Shown here: piece by piece, positions 12,681 through 18,181 of the stretch
Layout of the letters: every line of letters begins with the position of its first letter
How positions within the stretch are numbered: position 1 is the first letter of the stretch
Assembly: GCA_964618895.1 (NCBI GenBank)
Contig: CAZUDO010000035.1
Span: forward strand, 1 to 18,181
DNA length: 18,181 nt
Source: CAZUDO01 sp964618895
GTDB taxonomy: Bacteria; Desulfobacterota; Binatia; DP-6
Reading direction: 5' to 3'
The notes under the pieces: generated by a model
Databases searched by the model: none
What the model saw: only the letters and a program-made list of their open reading frames with translations
What the model was told of the DNA's origin: nothing
Position numbers and translations under genes: made by a program

Positions 12681-13769
12681 GTGACCGCCCCCGACAGGCT
12701 GCTGGACGAGCTCACGGACGTCCTCGCCGCGGTGCATCGCGACGGCGCCGGACTCGACTTCAACGCCTGGGCGCTGCGCGTGTTCGCGTACCAGCTCGAG
12801 CACAACCCCGCCTATGGCAACTTCTGCCGGCGGCGCGGCATGACCCGGGTCGCGTCCTGGCAGGACGTCCCCGCCGTCCCGACGGCGGCGTTCCGGCGCA
12901 CGATGCTGTCCTGTGGCCCGCCCGAGGCCACCTTCCGGACCTCCGGGACCACCGGGGGAGCCGCGGCGCGCGGGCAGCATCTGGTGCCCTCGCTCGCGCT
13001 CTACCGCACCAGCGCTCTCGCCAGTTTCGAGCGCTTCGTCCTTCCCGACGGCGCCCGCCTGCCGAGTCTCTTCCTCCTTCCATCGCCGACCGTACGTCCC
13101 GACTCGTCGCTCGTCCACATGTGCGCGTGGGTGGGCGAGGCCTTCGCGCCGGGTGTCGACTGGCTCGTCGGTCCGGGAGGGCTCGATCTCGAGCGCCTGC
13201 TCGCACACCTCGACACCTACGAGCGGGACGGCGCGGCGGTGCTGATCGCCGGCGTGACCGCAGCCTTCGCCACCCTGTTCGCGGCCTGTCGTGCGCGCAG
13301 CAGGGCGTTCCGCCTCGGCCCGGGGAGCCGCATCATGGACACCGGCGGGCAGAAGGGCCTCGATCGCCCCCTCTCGCGCGCCGCCTTCCTGCACCAGTGC
13401 TGGACGCTCCTCGGCGTCCAGGGCTACTACTGCGTCAACGAGTACGGCATGACCGAGCTCTGCTCGCAGCGCTACGACAGCGTGCTGGCCGACCGCTTCC
13501 ACGGGCGCAGCCTCGCGCCGCGCCGGCTTCTCGGCCCCCCCTGGCTCCGCACGCGCGTCCTCGACCCCGACACCCTCGCCCCGGTTCCGGACGGCACGAT
13601 CGGCCTCCTCTGCCATCACGATCTCGCCAACGCGGGGTCGGTGGCGGTGGTGCTCACCGAGGATCTCGGCCGGCGCGTCGGGAACGACGGCATCGCAGTC
13701 CTCGGGCGCGTGGCCGGCGCACCTCCGCGCGGCTGCGGACTGCTCTTGTCCGCACTGGACCCGGCGTGA
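12681..13769 (+). CDS. LuxE-like acyl-protein synthetase / acyl-activating enzyme (362 aa)
   Basis: This is an adenylate-forming enzyme that would activate a carboxylic acid with ATP and hand it, via a cysteine thioester, to the partner reductase. Motifs: FRTSGTTGG (residues 85-93, phosphate-binding loop of LuxE/ANL enzymes), DTGGQKG (220-226), YYCVNEYGMTEL (249-260, adenylate-binding motif) and LTEDLG (325-330). Cys352 in a C-terminal 'RGCG' corresponds by position to the acyl-accepting Cys near the C-terminus of bacterial LuxE. Length matches LuxE (about 370). The GTG start sits 8 nt after a -10 box. The stop overlaps the luxC start (GTGA). No luxA/luxB luciferase or luxD thioesterase is in the window, so the role is probably not bioluminescence. 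Confidence 0.85.
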   Translation: MTAPDRLLDELTDVLAAVHRDGAGLDFNAWALRVFAYQLEHNPAYGNFCRRRGMTRVASWQDVPAVPTAAFRRTMLSCGPPEATFRTSGTTGGAAARGQHLVPSLALYRTSALASFERFVLPDGARLPSLFLLPSPTVRPDSSLVHMCAWVGEAFAPGVDWLVGPGGLDLERLLAHLDTYERDGAAVLIAGVTAAFATLFAACRARSRAFRLGPGSRIMDTGGQKGLDRPLSRAAFLHQCWTLLGVQGYYCVNEYGMTELCSQRYDSVLADRFHGRSLAPRRLLGPPWLRTRVLDPDTLAPVPDGTIGLLCHHDLANAGSVAVVLTEDLGRRVGNDGIAVLGRVAGAPPRGCGLLLSALDPA

Positions 13770-14998
13770 CGCCCGAGCCCCTCGACGCGCTGCTTGCCCG
13801 CATCGACGCGGCCGTCCGCGCGCGCGAGCGGCTGCGGGCCCGCCCGCTCGGCATGACGATCGCCGCGCTGGTCGCAGCGGCCGCGCGCTGGCGGGCGGAC
13901 GAGACGCTGATCTGGGCGCTGCCGGGCGCGGCGCGGCTCTCCCCGCCCATGGTGGCGGCGTACGTGCCGGTCGCCGCTGGCGCCCTGGAGGCGGGGGCCA
14001 TGACCGAGCTCGTCGAGCGCGCGTGGGGCGTGGATGCGGCGACACGCCCGGCCGGTCCCGGGCCCACGGTCGTCGCCCACGTGCTCGCGAGCAACGTCCC
14101 CGCGCTGGCCTTGCCGGCCATCGCTCTCTCCTGCCTCGCGGGGGCGGTGGTGGTGGTCAAGTCGGGGCGCCATGACTCCGTATCGGCCCCCGCCCTGCAT
14201 CGTGCCCTCGCCCAGGTCGATCCCGACCTCGCCGCGACCATCGTCACCACATACTGGTCGGGGGGCGATCGCGCGCGCGAGGACGCCGTGCTCCGTCGCG
14301 CCGACGTGGTGGTGGCGACCGGCGGCAACCCCGCCCTCGGCGCGATCGAAGCACGTACGCGCGGCCGGCTGATCGCGCACGGCCCGCGCTGGAGCATCGC
14401 GCTCGTCGGGTGCAACGCCAGCCGCGATCTCCAGGCGGTCGCCACCGCCGCGGCGCGGGACGTGGCGGCCTACGATCAGCGGGGCTGTCTCTCCGCGCAT
14501 GCGCTGTACGTGGAAGGCGACGCGAGCACTGCGCGCGCCCTGGCCGAGCGCCTCGCCGCGGCCCTCGAGGAGCAGGGACAGCGCCTTCCCCCGGGGCCGG
14601 CGACGGTTCCCGAGCGCGCCGCCGCACGCGTGGCCCGCGCCGAGACGGAATGGGCGCCTGGCGGGATGGCCTTCGGCGGCCCGCTCGGCACCGTGCTGCA
14701 TCATGCCGCCCCGGCGATCTTCGCCCCGACCTGTGGGCAGCGTACGGTCCGCGTCTACCCCCTGCCGGCGCTGGCAGCTCTCCCGGAGCTGTTGCCACCC
14801 GGCATGATCGAATGCGTCGGCGTGGCTGCGCTCGATCCGACTCGCCTGGTAGCGGCGCTGCGCGCGCGCGGCGTGGCCCGCCTGTGTCCCCTCGGTCGCA
14901 TGCAGTCCCCTGCTCTCACCTGGCCCCGCGGCCAGCAGCCACCCTTGGGCGCGCTCCTGCGGGACGGCAGCCCCCCGGAGATCGCGGTCGACGCATGA
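13766..14998 (+). CDS. LuxC-like acyl-CoA/acyl-protein reductase (410 aa)
   Basis: This NADPH-dependent aldehyde-dehydrogenase-fold enzyme would reduce the activated acyl group to an aldehyde. The GTG at 13766 overlaps the luxE stop by 4 nt. Motifs: HVLASNVPALALPAIALSCLAGAVVVVKSGRHDS (106-138, LuxC cofactor-binding core), VVVATGGNPALGAI (181-194), and YDQRGCLSAHALYV, whose Cys241 is the predicted nucleophile. It is about 70 residues shorter than Vibrio LuxC (about 480), mainly at the N-terminus. The C-terminus ends DGSPPEIAVDA. The DNA encoding this tail is duplicated downstream (14966-15035). Longer in-frame extensions upstream lie inside luxE and are not real. Confidence 0.85.
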   Translation: MTPEPLDALLARIDAAVRARERLRARPLGMTIAALVAAAARWRADETLIWALPGAARLSPPMVAAYVPVAAGALEAGAMTELVERAWGVDAATRPAGPGPTVVAHVLASNVPALALPAIALSCLAGAVVVVKSGRHDSVSAPALHRALAQVDPDLAATIVTTYWSGGDRAREDAVLRRADVVVATGGNPALGAIEARTRGRLIAHGPRWSIALVGCNASRDLQAVATAAARDVAAYDQRGCLSAHALYVEGDASTARALAERLAAALEEQGQRLPPGPATVPERAAARVARAETEWAPGGMAFGGPLGTVLHHAAPAIFAPTCGQRTVRVYPLPALAALPELLPPGMIECVGVAALDPTRLVAALRARGVARLCPLGRMQSPALTWPRGQQPPLGALLRDGSPPEIAVDA

Positions 14999-15047
14999 GC
15001 GGCAGCCTTCCGAGAATCGCGGTCGACGCATGAGCGGCAACGCATGA
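14966..15047 (+). repeat. Duplicated 35-bp unit creating an ATGA stop/start chain
   Basis: Unit 1 (14966-15000) and unit 2 (15001-15035) match at 30 of 35 positions, and a partial third copy follows (15036-15047). Each unit ends CGCATGAGC, so stop and start codons recur. The luxC stop overlaps an ATG at 14995, which opens a 12-codon frame (MSGSLPRIAVDA). That frame's stop overlaps an ATG at 15030, which opens a 5-codon frame (MSGNA). That stop in turn overlaps the aminotransferase ATG at 15044. Unit 2 re-encodes the luxC C-terminal 'IAVDA'. No Shine-Dalgarno stands in front of the aminotransferase. Confidence 0.85.
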
Positions 15048-16237
15048 GTGACGATCTGACCACGCTCTTTCTCCGCCACGTCTGCCAGACCTCCCCCGCG
15101 CCGCTCGGGCTGTGCGTAGCGCGCGCCGCCGGCGCAACGGTGTGGGACGCTGGTGGCCGGGCCTATCTGGACCTGCTGGCCGGCATGGGCGTCGCCAATG
15201 TCGGGCACGCCCACCCGGAGGTTGTTGCCGCCATCCACGCACAGGCGGCGCGCTACCTGCACGTGATGGTGTACGGCGAGTACGTCCAGGAGGCCCAGGT
15301 CCGCCTGGCTGCACGCCTCGCCGATGCCCTCCCCGACCCGCTCGAGGTCGTCTACTTCACGTCGAGCGGTGCGGAGGCCATCGAGGGCGCGCTCAAGACC
15401 GCCCGCAAGCACACCCGGCGATCGGGTTTGGTGGCCTTCGAGGGGGCCTTCCATGGCGACACGTTCGGGGCACTGTCCGTAGGCGGGAATCCCGTGTACC
15501 GGACCCCCTTCGAACCGCTCCTCCCCGACGTCACCTTCTTGCCGTTCGACGACCCTACGGCCCTCGGCCGCATCGACACGCATACCGCCGCCGTCGTGAT
15601 AGAGCCGGTCCAGACGGAGGCTGGGGTACGCATCCCCGGTCCGGACTTCCTCCCGGCCCTTCGCCGTCGCTGTGACGAGACCGGCGCCCTCCTCGTGCTC
15701 GACGAGGTCGTGACCGGCTTCGGAAGAACCGGGCGCCTGTTCGCGCACGCGCACTGGGGAATCGTCCCGGACATCCTGGTCCTGGCGAAGGCGCTCGGAG
15801 GAGGCCTGCCGCTGGGGGCTTTCGTCGGCAGCTCCGGGGTAATGGCGACCCTCGCCCGCGACCCTCCCCTGGCCCATGTGACCACCTTCGGAGGGCACCC
15901 GCTCTCCTGTGCGGCCGGGCTGGCCGCGTTCGAGGTGCTTCTGCGCCAGGACCTCGCCGGGCGGGCCGCCACCCTGGGGGCTGCCCTTGCCGGAGGCCTG
16001 CAGGCATCGGTCGGACGCGGCGGGCTGGTCGAGGTGCGGCACCTGGGGCTCCTCCTGGGACTCGAGTTCGCCGATGCCGCCGCCTGTGCCCGCTTCGCCG
16101 GCCGCGCCTTCGCGGGCGGCCTCATTCTCAACTGGACCCTCCATCGTGACACCGTCGTCCGCCTGGCCCCTCCCCTCGTGCTGAGCGACGCCGAGGCGGA
16201 CCAGGCGCTGGCCGGCATCGGCAAAGCCCTGGGCTGA
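15044..16237 (+). CDS. Class III PLP-dependent aminotransferase (397 aa)
   Basis: This fold-type I PLP enzyme belongs to the group containing acetylornithine, 4-aminobutyrate and putrescine aminotransferases, which typically act on terminal amines or aldehydes. Motifs: VWDAGGRAYLDLLAGMGVANVGHAHP (33-58), the cofactor phosphate loop SSGAEA (107-112), FHGDT (136-140), LLVLDEVVTGFGRTG (Asp220, PLP pyridine nitrogen), the Schiff-base Lys249 in LVLAKALGGGLPLGA, and TFGGHPLSCAAGLA. All key residues are intact and length is normal. The genomic partners LuxE and LuxC produce aldehydes, so I infer it converts that aldehyde to a primary amine. It could instead be a general amine transaminase working in the reverse direction. 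Translation is probably coupled to luxC through the ATGA chain. Confidence 0.85.
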   Translation: MSDDLTTLFLRHVCQTSPAPLGLCVARAAGATVWDAGGRAYLDLLAGMGVANVGHAHPEVVAAIHAQAARYLHVMVYGEYVQEAQVRLAARLADALPDPLEVVYFTSSGAEAIEGALKTARKHTRRSGLVAFEGAFHGDTFGALSVGGNPVYRTPFEPLLPDVTFLPFDDPTALGRIDTHTAAVVIEPVQTEAGVRIPGPDFLPALRRRCDETGALLVLDEVVTGFGRTGRLFAHAHWGIVPDILVLAKALGGGLPLGAFVGSSGVMATLARDPPLAHVTTFGGHPLSCAAGLAAFEVLLRQDLAGRAATLGAALAGGLQASVGRGGLVEVRHLGLLLGLEFADAAACARFAGRAFAGGLILNWTLHRDTVVRLAPPLVLSDAEADQALAGIGKALG

Positions 16238-16241
16238 CCCT

Positions 16242-16251
16242 CCCCCCCCCC
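16242..16251 (+). repeat. Homopolymer of ten C
   Basis: Ten consecutive C lie 4 nt after the aminotransferase stop and outside any coding frame. It is a possible replication or sequencing slippage site. Confidence 0.9.
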
Positions 16252-16260
16252 AAATACCCC

Positions 16261-16290
16261 TGGACAGCGGAGGACCTGTGCGAATATGCA
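16261..16290 (+). promoter_or_regulatory. Putative promoter of the Cys/Thr-rich secreted protein
   Basis: TGGACA (16261-16266), an 18-bp spacer and TATGCA (16285-16290). The predicted leader is about 45 nt and ends in a strong AGGAGG. It has the same -10 and spacer length as the site at 10407-10436. Confidence 0.4.
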
Positions 16291-16342
16291 GGGGGAGTCC
16301 GGGAACGAGGGACAAGACGTCTCACGCGAGGAGGGCTCCGAG

Positions 16343-18181
16343 ATGACGAGGTTCTGGGGGATCGTGTTGCTCACGGGGGCGTTGGTGGTGCCGCGGCCGG
16401 CCACGGCGGTGAACACCTGCAATTCGCTCCTGACCATCGACTACGTCAGCGGGCCCTTGTTCACCGGACCCGGCGACACCGTGCGCGTGAAGCTCACTCT
16501 GGGTACGGGCAGCATCCAGGGTGGCACGATGGTCGACATCCACCGGGTGCGCTTCAGCCTCGACTGCAACAGCACCTTCCCCCTCGGCAGCCCGTGCACC
16601 AACGAGGGCGCCATCATCGAGTACCGCGGCGACGCCACCGTCACGACCGACTGCGGCGTCGGCTGGAGCACCGGGCACGCGATCAGTGCGGCGCCGAACG
16701 AAGTCGTGTTCACGCCGTCGACCACCATCTCCATTCCGCCCAACCAGGCCATCCCGCCGGGCTTCTGCTCGCTCGAGTTCGACGTGAAGGTGTTGGCGCA
16801 GAGCATCGATACCACCCCCAACCTGATCGAGCAGGTCGCCGGGTTCTCCGTCGTCAGCATGGACGCCGAATGCGACAACGGGCTCCCGTCGGCGGGCTCG
16901 CAGGCCAGCTCCATCCCGCTCTGCCCCAGCTGCGACGACGGCAACGAGTGCACCACCGAAACCTGCAACCAGATGACGGGCAGCTGCGTCGGCGCCTTCG
17001 TCCCCGACAGCACCCCCTGCACCGACACCGACAACGACACCTGCACCCAGGCCGGCTGCCAGGCGGGCGTGTGCGACCAGCTCCACGTCGAGTGCACCGG
17101 GCTCCCGCCGCACCACTACCAGTGCTACGAGGTCCGGAAGGCCGCCTTCGCGGGGCCGACCGTCAGCCTGGTCGACCAGTTCGGGTCGACCAACATCCTG
17201 GTCCAGCGACCCGACCGGCTGTGTGCGCCGGCCGACAAGAACGACGAGGATCCCACGGCCCCGGCCGACCCGGTCCACCTGGCCGGCTACCGCATCCGGG
17301 GGCCGTTCACCCGGGTCGTGGCGCAGCGGGTCGTGAACCAGTTCCACGATCTCTTTCTCGACGTGACCAAGCGCGATCGGCTCATGGTCCCGACCAGCAA
17401 GAGCTTCAACGGGGCCGCGCCCGCGCCGCAGCCGCCCACTGTCGACCACTTCCAGTGCTACAAGGTCCGCCTCACGCCGGGCTCGCCCGCTTTCCCGAAG
17501 CGGTTCGGCGTCAACGTGGGCGACCAGTTCGGGTCGATCTCGGTGGATCTCTTGAAGCCGTTGCGACTGTGCGCACCGGCGAACAAGAACAACGAGGACC
17601 CGACCGCGCCGACGCACCCGGATCACCTGCTCTGCTACCGAGCCAAGGTGAACGTCCCCTTCGCGAACGCGTTCGTATTCCTGAACAACCAGTTCGGGCC
17701 ACAGAACAACCTCGAGCTGATCCGGCGCCAGGAGTTCTGCATCCCGTCACTCAAGAACCCGTCGGCCTCCACCAGCACGACCACGACCGTCCCGACGACC
17801 ACCGTCCCCACCACAACCAGCACCGCCGCACCCACGACGACCACGACCGTCACGACCACGACCGTCACCACCACGTCAACGACGTCGACCACCGTTCCGA
17901 CGACCACCACCACCGTCACCACGACCACGACCGTCACGACGACGACCACAGTCACCGTGACCACGACGGTCACCACGACCACGACGGTCACCACGACCAC
18001 GACGGTCACCACGACCACCTCCACCACGACCGCGCCCGCCACCAGCACCACGACCACGGTCGCCACCACCAGCACGACCAGCACGACGGTCGGTGGCTGC
18101 GGGGCCACGCAACTCCGCTTCACGAGCGCCGTCGGGTCGTCCCAGTGCGGCGGCGGCATCTTCACCCCCTTCAGCCCGCTA
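16343..18181 (+). CDS. Secreted Cys-rich protein with CY/DQFG repeats and long Thr-Val linker (3' end outside window)
   Basis: The frame is open from the ATG at 16343 to the window edge (613 codons, no stop). AGGAGGG lies 7-8 nt upstream. The signal peptide is MTRFWGIVLLTGALVVPRPATA. Residues 23-190 are beta-rich with few Cys, perhaps an Ig-like domain. Residues 193-252 are EGF-like/Cys-rich (SCDDGNECTTETC...GSC...PCTDTDNDTC). Residues about 255-472 hold degenerate repeats of 'HxxCYxVR...DQFGS...LCAPADKN-EDPTAP' alternating with 'HLxCYR...NQFG', a pattern common in uncultured deltaproteobacterial surface proteins (possibly DUF7450, from memory). Residues about 474-582 are a Thr/Val/Pro/Ser linker, likely glycosylated, and a new Cys-containing domain starts at about 583. 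This suggests a large extracellular modular or adhesive protein. No enzyme motif is visible. Confidence 0.8.
   Translation, partial: MTRFWGIVLLTGALVVPRPATAVNTCNSLLTIDYVSGPLFTGPGDTVRVKLTLGTGSIQGGTMVDIHRVRFSLDCNSTFPLGSPCTNEGAIIEYRGDATVTTDCGVGWSTGHAISAAPNEVVFTPSTTISIPPNQAIPPGFCSLEFDVKVLAQSIDTTPNLIEQVAGFSVVSMDAECDNGLPSAGSQASSIPLCPSCDDGNECTTETCNQMTGSCVGAFVPDSTPCTDTDNDTCTQAGCQAGVCDQLHVECTGLPPHHYQCYEVRKAAFAGPTVSLVDQFGSTNILVQRPDRLCAPADKNDEDPTAPADPVHLAGYRIRGPFTRVVAQRVVNQFHDLFLDVTKRDRLMVPTSKSFNGAAPAPQPPTVDHFQCYKVRLTPGSPAFPKRFGVNVGDQFGSISVDLLKPLRLCAPANKNNEDPTAPTHPDHLLCYRAKVNVPFANAFVFLNNQFGPQNNLELIRRQEFCIPSLKNPSASTSTTTTVPTTTVPTTTSTAAPTTTTTVTTTTVTTTSTTSTTVPTTTTTVTTTTTVTTTTTVTVTTTVTTTTTVTTTTTVTTTTSTTTAPATSTTTTVATTSTTSTTVGGCGATQLRFTSAVGSSQCGGGIFTPFSPL
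17763..18090 (+). repeat. Degenerate ACC/ACG-codon tandem array (Thr-Val linker)
   Basis: About 330 bp consist almost wholly of ACC/ACG (Thr) codons punctuated by GTC (Val), TCC/AGC (Ser) and CCG/CCC (Pro), often in an 18-bp period encoding TTTTTV. All units are multiples of three, so copy-number change would keep frame. The opposite strand therefore has a long Val-rich open frame that is only a shadow. Confidence 0.9.

Noticed and set aside
12047..13765. 573-codon N-terminal extension of the luxC frame
   Set aside because: It runs through antisense TPR sequence and out of frame through luxE. The GTGA overlap at 13766 is the natural start.
12681..16237. Bioluminescence operon
   Set aside because: LuxE and LuxC homologues are present but no luxA/luxB luciferase or luxD is found in the window; an aminotransferase follows instead.
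13616..16315. Long minus-strand open frame opposite luxC and the aminotransferase
   Set aside because: Arg/Gly/Ala-rich low-information peptide. The plus-strand frames carry complete enzyme motifs.
17763..18090. CRISPR array or VNTR-type non-coding repeat
   Set aside because: There are no unique spacers. The units are short, codon-phased and lie inside a continuous coding frame.
17635..18165. Minus-strand Val-rich open frame resembling a membrane protein
   Set aside because: It is the reverse complement of the Thr-codon array; the hydrophobicity is an artefact of ACC/ACG read as GGT/CGT or GTG/GTC in other frames.
1..18181. tRNA, rRNA or riboswitch genes
   Set aside because: I saw no cloverleaf with a CCA-type end, no rRNA-like conserved blocks and no recognisable riboswitch core. 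A covariance-model scan would be the decisive test.

Overview
The window is very GC-rich bacterial DNA with tightly packed genes and short intergenic regions. Several encoded proteins are secreted and cysteine-rich: paralogue-type Cys proteins, a beta-helix protein with a Myxococcus-style Cys segment, and a Cys/Thr-rich protein carrying 'CYxV...DQFG...LCxP..KN' repeats. Together with a CaiB-type CoA transferase, an enoyl-reductase-like SDR and sigma-54-type promoter sequences, this points to a deltaproteobacterial-grade or Candidatus Binatota-like uncultured lineage. That assignment is inference; no rRNA or other taxonomic marker is present.

Layout. 1-141: the 3' end of an IS630-type transposase. 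142-1811 (-): two secreted Cys-rich proteins. 2047-4302 (+): a secreted right-handed beta-helix protein, divergently transcribed from the Cys-rich pair. 4303-4534: a leader region with two micro-ORFs and a near-perfect -24/-12 (sigma-54) promoter. 4535-7325 (+): a four-gene pseudopilin operon (FimT/GspH-like, PilV/GspI-like, PilW/GspJ-like, PilX/GspK-like). 7397-7427: hairpins between convergent genes. 7479-7928 (-): a small exported coiled-coil protein. 8149-8391 (+): an 80-residue unknown. 8429-8465: a 16-bp perfect inverted repeat that looks like a terminator. 8554-9048 (+): an HExxH zinc-metallopeptidase-like protein, overlapping tail-to-tail with 8999-9799 (-), a FabI/FabL-like short-chain reductase. 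9860-10396 (+): unknown. 10467-10778 (+): a one-TM coiled-coil protein. 10782-12593 (-): an operon of TPR protein, 88-residue unknown and CaiB/BaiF CoA transferase. 12681-16237 (+): a three-gene operon of LuxE-like acyl-activating enzyme, LuxC-like acyl reductase and class III PLP aminotransferase. 16343-18181 (+): a secreted Cys-rich protein with a long Thr/Val linker, cut off by the window edge.

The most interesting unit is the luxE-luxC-aminotransferase operon without luciferase. Its chemistry predicts activation of a carboxylic acid, reduction to an aldehyde, and transamination to a primary amine. The luxC/aminotransferase junction holds a duplicated 35-bp unit that makes a chain of three ATGA stop/start overlaps. 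The luxE promoter, the divergent pair of promoters at 9808-9851 and, more weakly, the TPR promoter each place the -10 box exactly 8 nt before the start codon, which suggests leaderless transcripts are common here.
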